Both the position numbers and the translations under genes were made by a program. A stretch of 26,399 nucleotides of DNA, from assembly GCA_001777995.1 (NCBI GenBank), contig MFFV01000048.1:1-26399 (forward strand), written 5' to 3'. Shown here piece by piece: positions 1 to 9,399 of the stretch (position 1 is the stretch's first letter; each line of letters opens with the position of its first letter). The notes under the pieces are model-generated. The model ran no database searches. It was not told the DNA's origin and saw only the letters and a list, made by a program, of their open reading frames with translations. The DNA is from Candidatus Falkowbacteria bacterium RIFCSPLOWO2_02_FULL_45_15 (GTDB lineage Bacteria; Patescibacteriota; Patescibacteriia; Patescibacteriales; XYC2-FULL-47-12).

Positions 1-323
1 ATTTTATCTTTATGAATTTTTCCTCCGTGCCGCTCGGTTATTGGGTGAGCAAAATGGATAGCGACGCATCTACGCCTCTTGACGGTTTTGCGGACAAGAC
101 CGCGGCGGTCATTGACCATACTATTTTGAGCGACAACGGCGCGTACAGCTTTGTGGCGGGTAGCGGCGCCAAAGACATTTACCAGAATTGCTATAATCCG
201 GCGAAAGACAGCGGAGCAGGTGGTAGCCAGTGCAACGGCGATACGATGGGACCCGGAGATTCGTGCTGTAAGGGAATAATTAAGATAGAAGGTGGGCAGG
301 GGGAGAAGTGCTATAAGTTCTAG
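1..323 (+). CDS. 3' end of a secreted or surface protein (5' truncated by window edge)
   Basis: The reading frame is open to the left edge (codons from base 3), and the first ATG at base 12 has no ribosome binding site, so this is most likely the C-terminal ~106 residues of a longer protein. What is visible is a hydrophilic Gly/Ser/Asp-rich segment with five cysteines, including a Cys-Cys pair, and a C-terminal Gly-Glu-Lys-Cys-Tyr-Lys-Phe end. It has no membrane segment. Such cysteine-containing small-residue-rich tails fit an extracytoplasmic protein, perhaps the globular end of a pilin-like protein, but no family can be named. It precedes a large surface protein by 28 bases, so it probably belongs to the same surface-protein block. 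Confidence 0.55.
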   Translation, partial: FIFMNFSSVPLGYWVSKMDSDASTPLDGFADKTAAVIDHTILSDNGAYSFVAGSGAKDIYQNCYNPAKDSGAGGSQCNGDTMGPGDSCCKGIIKIEGGQGEKCYKF

Positions 324-351
324 AAAAAATTTTTTCATTATCTTCTAAATC

Positions 352-3300
352 ATGAATAAACAGTATCCTAATATTCCAATTTCCAAATTTCCAATAGCTG
401 TTTTTATTATAGCAGTTAGTGTTTTGTTATTTTATCATGTTTCTTTTGCCCAAACTCCCATCAACTCCGACACCGCCTTCGGTGGCGCCACCGGCCAGAC
501 CGTGGAAACTTTGTCCGGCGAGGCGGGATTGGGCACGACTGATTTTCGGCTGGTAGTGGCGCGCGTCATTAACATCGCTTTGGGATTTTTAGGAATTATC
601 GCGGTGGCGTTAATCATTTACGCCGGCTTTTTATGGATGACCGCGGCGGGCAATGAAAGTCAAATTGCCATCGCGAAAAAAATAATGACCGGCGCCGTTA
701 TCGGTTTGGTGATTATTTTGGCCGCTTTCGGCATCGCGGTTTTTGTGATGCGAGTGCTCTTGGGCGCGACCGGCGGAGGCGGAGGAGGCGATGGCGGCAC
801 GGAAACAGATGTTGGCGGGGCCGGAGAGCTGCCGGCAGAATTTTTATTAGTCAGTACGGCGCCGGCAAATAACACCGCTGATGTTATCCGCAATGCGGTT
901 ATTAGTTATTATTTCAACAGCGCGGTTAAGAGCGATTCGGTTGATAACAGCACTTTTAAAGTAGAACGAGTTATTATTGCCAACCAAATACCTAATTACC
1001 GACCAATAGCAGGGACTCAAGCGGTTAATGGTTCAAGGATTGAGTTTGTGCCGGAAGAAAATTGCCCGGAGCCGAATCAGGACAGGAAATGTTTGCCGGA
1101 AAATTCTATCGTTAAAGTAACGGCGACGGAAGGAATTTTGCGCCTCGGAGACGACCGGGCGTTAGAATGTTCGGATTCGGCCGTGCCTTGCGTCATTCAA
1201 TTTCAAGTTGGAACCATAGTTGATGTGCGGCCGCCGACCGTAAATTTTAATGATGTTGGGCAGATGTGCGCCGGCGGCGCGGTTAGTTTGTCCGCCACGG
1301 CGCAGGACGATTCTTATGTTAAACATGTTGAATTTTTTGCCGGCGCGGAGAAAATCGGCAACGACGTCGTGAACAGCGCGACACCCAAAGCAAACCCTTT
1401 TACCGCTAATACGACTTGGAACACTAGCAGTTTAGCTGCTGGCGCAACTATTGCGTTAAAAGCGGTAGCGCACGACGCTGACACGAATACGGCGGAAGCA
1501 ACGCGCAATATTACTTTACGCGCCAACCATTGTTGTAATAGCGTGCAGGACGCTGATGAAATCGGCATGGACTACGGCGGTCAGGAGTGCGCGGCCGGAC
1601 CGGGCTCTTCCTGCGCGGTTAATAATTTAGCGCAGTGCAGTGATAATAACGATAATTGCGCTACTGGCGTTTGCTCCGGTACCGATACGGCTAATTGCCA
1701 GTGTCAATCAGTGCCCATTATTGATTTTATTAGTCCGGACAACGGAGCGTTTGGTAATTTAGTGACGATCGGCGGCCGGTTTTTTGGCGACTATGACGCA
1801 AGCAAAAGTAAAGTTTCTTTTTGCAGTTCATTAAATAGCGACGGTAAATGCGGCCAATATATCGCCGCCGCTTTGGCTAATAGCGTTAATAGTTATTGTG
1901 TTGGTTCATGGCGGGAGACGCAAATTGTGGCGGTAGTGCCGAATAACATTGCTACTGGTCCAATTAAAGTGGAAGCGGCCAGCGGTTACGCGGATGAAAG
2001 TAATGACAGCCGCGGCGTGAACATTAATTTTACTGTCAATAATGTCAAGCGGCCGGGCTTATGCCAAATAGTTGGTAAAACGCAAGCTGATAGCAATGCC
2101 ACTCCTCGTCAAGAAGTGCAAGCCCCGATAGTGCTGCACGGCATTAATTTTGGCGTCAGCACCGCTAACAATCCCGCCAATGTTATTTTTGGCCAAGCCC
2201 CTAATTCATATCCCTCTTTGTCCGGTTATAATTTTAGTTGGTCGCCGACAATTATTGGCACTATCGCTGCATCGGCGCTTGTCGTGACAGCAGGACCGCA
2301 TGTTCCTAACATCATGCCCGGTTTAACATCAGTAAGAGTGAAAGTGGGCAGTGAAGAAAGTAACCCTTTATCAATTATTGTTGAAAGTAGCCAGCGCGCC
2401 CCCTTTATTACCCGCGTTGACCCAAGCGCCGGTCATACAGGCGATTATGTAACGGTTTACGGCGGTAATTTTGGCGATACCAGAGGAGAAGTAAAATTTG
2501 GCAATACCAATGCTGATTTTAGCTTCCCGCCCGAATGTTCCCAAAGAGAAATTTGGCGGAATAGCCAGATTATCGTGAAAGTGCCGGCAGGCTTAGCAGA
2601 TAATCAAAGATATGCGATACAAGTTACCGCCGGCGGTTTGAGCGGAGAGCTGGCAAGTGGATTTAGGTTTGGCAATTACTGCGAGAGAGATATGAATGTT
2701 TCGTGCGATAATAACGACGCATGCATTGACAAGGGGCAATGCGTTACTTCTGCCAAACCCGGACTATGCGCCTTAACGCCGGATAACGGGCCGGTTAATA
2801 CGCCAGTTAATTTTTTTGGCGAGCGGTTTGGCGCGACTAACGGCAGTGTTAAATTTTATAATGACAAAACAGCCGCGCCGAGTAGCTGGACCCAAGGTCA
2901 AGATTCAGCGGCTGACCAAGCGGTAGCGGCGGTGCCGGCGCAAGCGGCGAGCGGACCGGCAAAAATTTTAAATAATACTAACATTGAAAGCAACGGCTTG
3001 AATTTCCGCGTTGGTTCTTGCCTGGGCGCGGCTAACGCTTGCGCTACCGATCAAACTTGTTGCGGCGCCGCCACTCAATTAGCCGGCAGTTGCGTAACTA
3101 ATGCTGATCAATGCGGTTTAGTTCCATCACGCACTTACGCCCAGTATTATTTTGAGTTTAGCACGCAGGCGGTGGGCGGTGATAATGGTAGTAACAATAC
3201 GCCACCAACAGTAGTGGAGGAATGTAATCGCAACCTTAATAATTGTCAGGAACGGCGATTGCCCAGCCCGTCTCCACGAACGCCTTTGCCGGGGGATTGG

Positions 3301-6300
3301 CCAGGCACTAGGGTTTGGACTGATACCAGCGCAAACTTAGCTTGCACTAACGCGGTTATTACCGCCCGTTTTGACAAATTAATTGACCACAATACTTTAG
3401 TAGTTAGCGGTTTAGGCAAAACTATTATTGTCAATAAGTGCGATTCTAACGGCGATGATTGCAACACCCAAATAGAACATAGCTCGGTCCGCGGCAAAGA
3501 GTTTGCCATTTCTAATTCTAACGACCAAACCGCTTTTATTTTTACGCCGGGCGCTTTAGAGCCACACAGTTGGTACGAAGTTACTCTAACTACCGGCATC
3601 AGGTCTATTCCTCAACGGGGAGGATTGCCTTTAAGCAGCGAGTATAAATGGAAATTTCAGACGAAAAATGACAACAGCCCTTGCCGGCTCTCGTGTCTGT
3701 CGGTTGCGCCAGTAACTTACACGGCGCGCGCCCTTAACGAAGAAAAAGAATATGTCGCCATTCCCCAGCAAGACGACAACGCCTGCGTGATGCTTGATGG
3801 CGGGAGCTATACTTATAATTGGGATTTGAAAGAAGTTGGGCCAAATGCAAAGCCAGGCGATGGAGAATTTGATTATCAAAATACTAATAAAGGCGGGCGC
3901 GTTCCCCCAGATGATCACGATAATAAAGATACAATCAGGGCATTAGCTGAAACAAGCCCTAATTTACCCCTGCATGAGATTGCTCAAACTACGGTTGGCA
4001 ATAACCGCTACTCCGGCTACGGCGAATTTAAAATTGAATTCAACGATTTTTATGTTCAGGAAGAGTTTCCGGTTAGCCAATGCGTTACGGTTTGTACTAA
4101 CGCGGAAGTAGGAGCTATTTTTAATACCGGCGTTTATACTCATAGTTTAGTTAACAACAATGTAAGATTATTTAGGTGTGAGGAAGAAATTAATGGACGC
4201 GGAAATAAATGCGGCATAAACGTTATTACTGAAGGCACGACCATCAGTTCTATTCTTTCTTCTACAGCCAACCAAAGCATTAAAGATAAATTATATTTTG
4301 GTTTGGGTGGTAGTTTATTACAGCCCAACACCTGGTATGAAGCAACTATTGTGGGCGGACCTAACGGTATCAAAAGTAGAGACGGCAAGATTTTAGTTGA
4401 TAGTAGTACAAAAGAACCAATCAATGAATATAGTTGGCAGTTTAAAACCGGCCAGCGCGCCTGCGAAGCCGACACGGTTAATGTTTATCCTGATCCGGCG
4501 ATTGCTACCGTGGTCGGGCAAACAATTCGGCATAATGCGGAAGCGCGAAGCAACTCGCAGATGTGCGTTCCGAACAGCCCGCAAATTTTACGCGGCGTAA
4601 GCTATGATTGGCAATGGAGTTCAGATGACGCCCTGGTCGCTGATATTAGCCAGCCGCTATTCAGAGTGTCCGACAAAAATACGCCCTCTCAAAATGTTGA
4701 TACGGTGGGTAATGGCACCGTCGTTCAATTAGACGCTGACCAATGCCAATTAGCCGCCAATGGTTTTGATGCCAACAAACAGGGGCAACAAACCAAAATT
4801 AATGCCGGAATTAATGCCGGCGATCCCTCATCAGAGGCGCAGCTTACTAGCACTAGTGGAAATAATGATTTTTGTTTAGTCTGCGGCAATACGCGCGATG
4901 ATCAGTGCCGGACGATGGATAGCACGGGCGTTTTAGTGAACGCTTCCGCCAACTACGGCGTCGGTGCGAACACCTGCTGTTACCCGCGGCCGTATGTGGA
5001 AAGCGCAACGCCAGCTAATAATGCCGGAAGTGTCTGCCGCAACGCGCTCGTGAGCGCGCAGTTTAATGAGCCGATGGAGATAGCGAGTTTTAATAATAAT
5101 ATCGTAGTGGCGGCCAAGTACAATGGCGCTTGTCCGGAAAACTGGCCGTACTTGTTGTTGGCTGATGCGGGTAATACAACTTTTAGCAAAGTTAGCTGGT
5201 TAAACCGCGCTATTAATCTGGCAGCAACCAAATTAGCTAAGTTGCCGTTAGTGGGCAAGATATTTAATCCGTTTGCCGCTTTAGCCACTGATTACGGCAG
5301 TACTTGGTGCGTAGTGCCGGGCAATTTAGGCGGTTCTAACCAAGTGCAAGCAGGCAGTACCAATAGCATTAAAGGAGTGGCAACTTTCGCGCCGCGCGAT
5401 TTGTTCAAAGCGGGCAGCGAACATTTAATTTTAATCAAAGGCGACCGAGATTTAACCGACGGCGTTCACGAGGGCGCGAAAAATATTTACGGCGTGAGCA
5501 TCGGCGTTCCGCCATCGGGAGCTCACGGCGTAATTTGCCGCGGCAATGATAGTAGCAATGAGTGTAAAATTAACGGCGAACCGTTTTTCGGCCAGTTAAT
5601 TAAATTTAATACTTTAGATGACGCAGAAAATAATAACCACGGCATTTGCGCGGCGGATAGAGTTACGATGACGCCGGCCTCGCATTTATTTACCACTAAT
5701 AGAAATAATGAAAGTGATGATAATATTTTAGACGCCGCTCAAGAAGATATCACCGACCGCGATAAATTATTTACGGCTGAAGCGCTTTCATCCAGCGGGC
5801 AGAAAATAGTTTCCATTGACGGAGTTTATGCTTGGCAATGGGCGTGGAGTACGGACAATACTGCCGTGGCGCAAGTTAGTAGCGCGACAGGCGCAAAATC
5901 AGAGGCAACTGCTGATCCCAATAAAGCTATTATTCTTACTGAAGCTAATGTGCGCAGTTCAACTTTCGCCCGGGCGCAATTACATGTTAACGCCAACCAA
6001 TATGAAATTTCCGGCAGTCCAGATATCGGCGGCGCGGCGCAGATTTGGGTGTTATTATGCAATAATCCTTGGCCGTTTTATCAGGAAGCTTGGCGGCCAT
6101 GGCAAGACACGAGCGCTAATTGTCGCGATGGTACCGGCGCCTGCTTAAATACTAATTTTGAATTTTACTACTGCCGCGATAAAGGCAGCGCTAACTTTAA
6201 CGATGACCTGCCGGTGTTAGACGACAACAACGCGATTTTAGGACAGGACAACACACGAGGAGTACTAAAAGAATTTTTGTTCACCCAGCCGGTTGCGCCC

Positions 6301-7068
6301 GCGGCGCCGCAGCTAAGACTTTATACAGAATTAACGGCGCCAGCTATTGATGTTGACAATAATTCAACTCCAGAAAATGATGTAAATAATGATGGCGTTA
6401 TTGATGTTTTTGATGATTTGTTTGCTTATGTAAGCGCACGGATTTCAACAAGAGAGGTAGTGTTAAATAATGGCGAAGTAATTATAGTGTGGAGTAGTCC
6501 GTGGAGTGAACAGAATAATTTTTGGAGAGGGTATTCTCATAGAATTTATCAAGCACAAGGAAATAATAGCTGGGGTGAGCCACGGCAAGTTGATAATGCA
6601 ACCTGCCACACAGATAGTAGAATATATAATATCGGCTGTTATTTTAAGATTAGTAATCTGCAAAATGGTGTGCCTTATCGTTTTGCCGTAACATCACTTA
6701 AACCAATAGATGTTATCGGTAACAATCAATATCTAGAAAGTGCGTTTTCTAATGCCGTAACCGTTACGCCGCGGCGCACGGTTAACCCGGCCGCTCCCAC
6801 GAATCTTTCCGCGAGAGTAGAAGGCAACGCCGTTACGCTTTCTTGGACTAAAAGCACGGATAATGACGTAACGGTTTATAAAGTTTATCGCGGCATTGGC
6901 GCGGACGCCAACCACGAAGTCAGAGAAGTAGGAAATGTTAATAGTTATGCTTGGCAGACTTTAGCCGCTAACCGCACCTATTTTTTCCGTGTTAGCGCTG
7001 TTGCCGGTAATGCAGAGAGTAATAAGAGTGGTCCGATACAAATAGAAAATTTACAAGCGATACATTAA
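352..7068 (+). CDS. Giant surface protein: TrbC/VirB2-like N-terminus with TIG, Ig-like and Fn3 domains
   Basis: A 2238-residue extracytoplasmic protein. Residues 14-33 form a signal peptide ending in a plausible cleavage site (Ser-Phe-Ala|Gln). Residues about 71-97 and 111-138 are two hydrophobic helices in the arrangement of TrbC/VirB2-type pilins, followed by a Gly-rich linker (141-149). The rest is a chain of beta-sandwich units: Big_5-like segments near 168, 989, 1249 and 1550, recognisable by a T/N-x-A-V-I-x-A-x-F pattern; IPT/TIG-like units near 456, 567, 684 and 803 with the G-x-x-V-x-I-x-G-x-x-F-G pattern; an Asp/Asn-rich calcium-loop-like stretch near 2000; and a fibronectin type III unit from about 2148 to the end. 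Many cysteines sit between units and suggest disulfides. It is probably a cell-surface adhesin or envelope scaffold. The next gene follows after 5 bases. The domain classes are read by eye, and the function is inferred. Confidence 0.8.
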   Translation: MNKQYPNIPISKFPIAVFIIAVSVLLFYHVSFAQTPINSDTAFGGATGQTVETLSGEAGLGTTDFRLVVARVINIALGFLGIIAVALIIYAGFLWMTAAGNESQIAIAKKIMTGAVIGLVIILAAFGIAVFVMRVLLGATGGGGGGDGGTETDVGGAGELPAEFLLVSTAPANNTADVIRNAVISYYFNSAVKSDSVDNSTFKVERVIIANQIPNYRPIAGTQAVNGSRIEFVPEENCPEPNQDRKCLPENSIVKVTATEGILRLGDDRALECSDSAVPCVIQFQVGTIVDVRPPTVNFNDVGQMCAGGAVSLSATAQDDSYVKHVEFFAGAEKIGNDVVNSATPKANPFTANTTWNTSSLAAGATIALKAVAHDADTNTAEATRNITLRANHCCNSVQDADEIGMDYGGQECAAGPGSSCAVNNLAQCSDNNDNCATGVCSGTDTANCQCQSVPIIDFISPDNGAFGNLVTIGGRFFGDYDASKSKVSFCSSLNSDGKCGQYIAAALANSVNSYCVGSWRETQIVAVVPNNIATGPIKVEAASGYADESNDSRGVNINFTVNNVKRPGLCQIVGKTQADSNATPRQEVQAPIVLHGINFGVSTANNPANVIFGQAPNSYPSLSGYNFSWSPTIIGTIAASALVVTAGPHVPNIMPGLTSVRVKVGSEESNPLSIIVESSQRAPFITRVDPSAGHTGDYVTVYGGNFGDTRGEVKFGNTNADFSFPPECSQREIWRNSQIIVKVPAGLADNQRYAIQVTAGGLSGELASGFRFGNYCERDMNVSCDNNDACIDKGQCVTSAKPGLCALTPDNGPVNTPVNFFGERFGATNGSVKFYNDKTAAPSSWTQGQDSAADQAVAAVPAQAASGPAKILNNTNIESNGLNFRVGSCLGAANACATDQTCCGAATQLAGSCVTNADQCGLVPSRTYAQYYFEFSTQAVGGDNGSNNTPPTVVEECNRNLNNCQERRLPSPSPRTPLPGDWPGTRVWTDTSANLACTNAVITARFDKLIDHNTLVVSGLGKTIIVNKCDSNGDDCNTQIEHSSVRGKEFAISNSNDQTAFIFTPGALEPHSWYEVTLTTGIRSIPQRGGLPLSSEYKWKFQTKNDNSPCRLSCLSVAPVTYTARALNEEKEYVAIPQQDDNACVMLDGGSYTYNWDLKEVGPNAKPGDGEFDYQNTNKGGRVPPDDHDNKDTIRALAETSPNLPLHEIAQTTVGNNRYSGYGEFKIEFNDFYVQEEFPVSQCVTVCTNAEVGAIFNTGVYTHSLVNNNVRLFRCEEEINGRGNKCGINVITEGTTISSILSSTANQSIKDKLYFGLGGSLLQPNTWYEATIVGGPNGIKSRDGKILVDSSTKEPINEYSWQFKTGQRACEADTVNVYPDPAIATVVGQTIRHNAEARSNSQMCVPNSPQILRGVSYDWQWSSDDALVADISQPLFRVSDKNTPSQNVDTVGNGTVVQLDADQCQLAANGFDANKQGQQTKINAGINAGDPSSEAQLTSTSGNNDFCLVCGNTRDDQCRTMDSTGVLVNASANYGVGANTCCYPRPYVESATPANNAGSVCRNALVSAQFNEPMEIASFNNNIVVAAKYNGACPENWPYLLLADAGNTTFSKVSWLNRAINLAATKLAKLPLVGKIFNPFAALATDYGSTWCVVPGNLGGSNQVQAGSTNSIKGVATFAPRDLFKAGSEHLILIKGDRDLTDGVHEGAKNIYGVSIGVPPSGAHGVICRGNDSSNECKINGEPFFGQLIKFNTLDDAENNNHGICAADRVTMTPASHLFTTNRNNESDDNILDAAQEDITDRDKLFTAEALSSSGQKIVSIDGVYAWQWAWSTDNTAVAQVSSATGAKSEATADPNKAIILTEANVRSSTFARAQLHVNANQYEISGSPDIGGAAQIWVLLCNNPWPFYQEAWRPWQDTSANCRDGTGACLNTNFEFYYCRDKGSANFNDDLPVLDDNNAILGQDNTRGVLKEFLFTQPVAPAAPQLRLYTELTAPAIDVDNNSTPENDVNNDGVIDVFDDLFAYVSARISTREVVLNNGEVIIVWSSPWSEQNNFWRGYSHRIYQAQGNNSWGEPRQVDNATCHTDSRIYNIGCYFKISNLQNGVPYRFAVTSLKPIDVIGNNQYLESAFSNAVTVTPRRTVNPAAPTNLSARVEGNAVTLSWTKSTDNDVTVYKVYRGIGADANHEVREVGNVNSYAWQTLAANRTYFFRVSAVAGNAESNKSGPIQIENLQAIH

Positions 7069-7073
7069 TAATT

Positions 7074-8045
7074 ATGTTGCGTTATAAACAAAAATTAATA
7101 ATTTCATTCTTAACTATAGCGGCGACAGCGGCAGTGGTTGGATTTTTTATTAACAATCAAGAAGAAGCGGCGCAAGCGCAGACGGGAGCAGTAAATCAAC
7201 CAACCAGCCAAAACGACGGTTTAGCGGTACGAGTAATGCCTAACGACCAACATCTTAGCCCTCTAGAGTGGTACAAAACAAATATCAAACAGCAAGGCGC
7301 GCCCAGCCGTCTCTTAGTTGACGGCTATGAAGCCCTGCAGGAAGGGCGCACCATTTATGTGAATGCGGCTAATGTTGATAATAATAATTTATATACCAAT
7401 ATTTACATTATTTCTTATACTCAAGAGGCAAGCAGCGCCACGCGGGAAATATTTAATCAGTTGCTTAATAATTGGACTTTTAATGCTAATATTACGGCGC
7501 AAAATTTGGTCGGAGCTTGCGTGAAAATTATTGATAATTCCCCGGACCCAGCCGGCCAAAGATGCTATACCGACGCGCAATGCGGTAAAAACACCGGCTT
7601 ATATTGTAATAGTAGAAAAGCGCAGATTACGCGCGATGTGCGGCGGATGGCAGATTTGAAAGAGATTGCTAGCGCGTTGGCAGATTACCGGCAGAGCCAT
7701 AATAATCAAAATCCTGAACTTGCGGCCGGAAGCTACATTGCCGGAAAAACCATTTCGGTTTGGCCAAGCTGGCAGGCGACTTTAGGCCAAGCGTTAGGCA
7801 AGACTTTGCCCACTGACCCGCTTAATAAATTAGTCGGTTGTGTTGACCCAAGCAACGACGGCACTTGCTGGCACGAAGAAGAAAAACGCTTTGGCGATGT
7901 TAATGCAAATCATAGCATCCCGGACAACTTGCCGGTCGGCAGCCATGTTTACGCTTACACTTACACCAGCCAAGGTAGGCCAGTCTGCGCCGTAATGGAG
8001 ACGACTTACAGTGTAGTAGACGCTTTTAATTGCCAGCCAAAATAA
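7074..8045 (+). CDS. Membrane-anchored pseudopilin-like protein
   Basis: A 323-residue protein with one N-terminal hydrophobic helix (about residues 8-26) and then an extracytoplasmic region. The C-terminal part, from about residue 186, has the pattern T-R-D-V-R-R-M-A-D-L-x-x-I-x-x-A-L-x-x-Y followed by L-P-T-D-P-L-N. This resembles the globular part of type II secretion/type IV pseudopilins, where an arginine/aspartate-rich helix leads into a Tyr and a loop before a T-D-P motif. The canonical prepilin peptidase site is not obvious at the N-terminus, so it may be a fixed membrane protein carrying a pilin-like domain. It has cysteine pairs around 149-179. It starts 5 bases after the giant surface protein, with no visible Shine-Dalgarno, so translational coupling is likely. 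The two probably work together at the cell surface. Confidence 0.6.
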   Translation: MLRYKQKLIISFLTIAATAAVVGFFINNQEEAAQAQTGAVNQPTSQNDGLAVRVMPNDQHLSPLEWYKTNIKQQGAPSRLLVDGYEALQEGRTIYVNAANVDNNNLYTNIYIISYTQEASSATREIFNQLLNNWTFNANITAQNLVGACVKIIDNSPDPAGQRCYTDAQCGKNTGLYCNSRKAQITRDVRRMADLKEIASALADYRQSHNNQNPELAAGSYIAGKTISVWPSWQATLGQALGKTLPTDPLNKLVGCVDPSNDGTCWHEEEKRFGDVNANHSIPDNLPVGSHVYAYTYTSQGRPVCAVMETTYSVVDAFNCQPK

Positions 8046-8059
8046 ATTTTATAATGTTC

Positions 8060-8101
8060 AATTTTCAAACAATTTTAAAATTAAATAATTGTTTGAAAAT
8101 T
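8060..8101. repeat. Long AT-rich inverted repeat (15-bp stem)
   Basis: Bases 8060-8074 are the perfect reverse complement of 8087-8101, with a 12-base AT loop. The stem lies 15 bases past the stop of the pseudopilin-like gene. There is no T-run directly after it, so it may act as an mRNA-stabilising or attenuating hairpin rather than a strong terminator. Confidence 0.6.
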
Positions 8102-8132
8102 ATGAAATTCTAAAATTAAAAATTTTCTAATT

Positions 8133-8495
8133 ATGTATCGCAGTATTTTCCTCTACGCTCCCAAAATGATTTTTGATTTGTGTTTTGATATTTTATATTT
8201 TTTGCCTTGGTGGTACAGCCGCGGTTTAGTCAGGATGCTGAAGCGGTCGGGGCGCTGGTTGCGCGCCAAAGAACAAAGTTTAGCCATTATCGTCTGGCTG
8301 AAAAATATCCACCAGCCGTTATACGAGCAATATAATTGGCAGGGCATGGTTAAAAGTGTTATAATGCGGATAGGGCAAATTAGCGTACGCAGCGCGATTT
8401 TAGCTTTTTGGACGGGAGTGATAACGGTAAAAGTTATCGCTTACCTAATTTTGCCGGCGCTGGTGATTTGGGAAATAATATATCAAGTAATTTAA
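8133..8495 (+). CDS. Small membrane protein of unknown function
   Basis: A 120-residue protein with no family that I recognise. It has an aromatic-rich hydrophobic N-terminus (residues ~5-27), a basic middle (residues ~29-46, many Arg/Lys), an amphipathic stretch and a hydrophobic C-terminal segment (~88-118). This suggests two membrane passes with the basic loop in the cytoplasm. The ATG at 8133 is preceded only by AT-rich sequence, like most core genes in this window. It lies between a pseudopilin-like gene and two TSP3 surface proteins, so a role in envelope assembly is possible, but that is inferred from position only. Confidence 0.6.
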   Translation: MYRSIFLYAPKMIFDLCFDILYFLPWWYSRGLVRMLKRSGRWLRAKEQSLAIIVWLKNIHQPLYEQYNWQGMVKSVIMRIGQISVRSAILAFWTGVITVKVIAYLILPALVIWEIIYQVI

Positions 8496-8507
8496 TTTTT
8501 AATTTTA

Positions 8508-8600
8508 TAATTTTTAAATAAATCTTAAATTTTTAAATTATAAACTTCTAAATTTTAAGCGAGACATTGTTTATTAGAGGTTTAAAATTAGATATTAGAT
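8508..8600. repeat. AT-rich dispersed intergenic repeat, copy A
   Basis: An 18-base block at 8508-8525 (taatttttaaataaatct) is identical to 18604-18621, and a second block tattagag recurs at nearly the same offset (8572-8579 and 18666-18673), followed in both by tttaaaa(a)ttaga. The conserved spacing shows these are two copies of a ~90-bp element rather than chance AT richness. Both copies stand upstream of a gene for a single-pass membrane-anchored protein. Confidence 0.6.
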
Positions 8601-8643
8601 ATTCTTTAAAAATTAAAAATTCAAAAATTAAAAATTCATCAAT

Positions 8644-9387
8644 ATGTTTGACAACCAAACCCAACAACCAAATACTACTAATAATCAAAGAGTAACGCCG
8701 TCATTGCAGCCAGAACCCGAAGATATTTTTGCCGGCACGGAAAAAGAGCCGCGCGCCAATATGGGCGCGGCCAATAAGCCGCCGCAGTTTCAGTCGAAAG
8801 CCGCTTTCCCCCAAGCAGCGCCAGAAGCAAACGCTCCTCTGCCCGGAGCGGCCACGGGGCCGCAGCCGGCAGCCGTTGTCGGCGTAAAATCAGATAAAAA
8901 GTATGTTGTTATCGGAGTCGTGGTGATAGGCATTTTAGCGTTAGTTTTATTAGGCATGATAGCTTTAGCTTATTACAAGGCGCGGGGAGTTAAAAATAAC
9001 ACCGCTACCGAGGCAACCAATATCCCCGTATCCGGTCCAACGGCCGCGCCGCTTTCAGGCACCGACCCATCGGGCACAGAACAGCCACTGCCGCCGGCAT
9101 CCGAACAAACGGGATCGGAGGCGGAAATCAAGGGGCAGGTTATTTTAGAGGAGATTACCGATACTGACGGCGACGGGTTAACCGACGGCGAAGAAAGGCG
9201 GCTGGGGACTAATGTTAACAGTTCGGACTCGGATGGCGATGATTTATTTGACCGCGAAGAGGGAAGAGTATATAAAACTGACCCGCTTAACCCCGACACC
9301 GACGGCGACGGCTATCAAGACGGAGACGAGGTCCGGGATGGGTATAACCCCAATGGGAGCGGCAAGTTATTTGAACTGCCCCAGTAA
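8644..9387 (+). CDS. Membrane-anchored thrombospondin type 3 repeat protein
   Basis: A 247-residue protein. Residues 1-86 are Pro/Gln/Ala-rich and hydrophilic, residues ~87-111 form one transmembrane helix, and a Pro/Ser/Thr/Gly-rich linker leads to a C-terminal cassette (~172-240) of calcium-binding TSP3-type loops. The D-T-D-G-D-G-L-T-D-G-E-E, D-S-D-G-D-D and D-T-D-G-D-G-Y-x-D-G-D-E motifs are plain, with the N-P spacing typical of these repeats. There is no cleavable signal, so the N-terminus should be cytoplasmic and the calcium loops outside. It is followed after 12 bases by a second protein of the same layout, indicating a paralogous or cooperating pair. A surface or adhesion role is inferred. 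Confidence 0.75.
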   Translation: MFDNQTQQPNTTNNQRVTPSLQPEPEDIFAGTEKEPRANMGAANKPPQFQSKAAFPQAAPEANAPLPGAATGPQPAAVVGVKSDKKYVVIGVVVIGILALVLLGMIALAYYKARGVKNNTATEATNIPVSGPTAAPLSGTDPSGTEQPLPPASEQTGSEAEIKGQVILEEITDTDGDGLTDGEERRLGTNVNSSDSDGDDLFDREEGRVYKTDPLNPDTDGDGYQDGDEVRDGYNPNGSGKLFELPQ

Positions 9388-9399
9388 ACGACTATTTTT

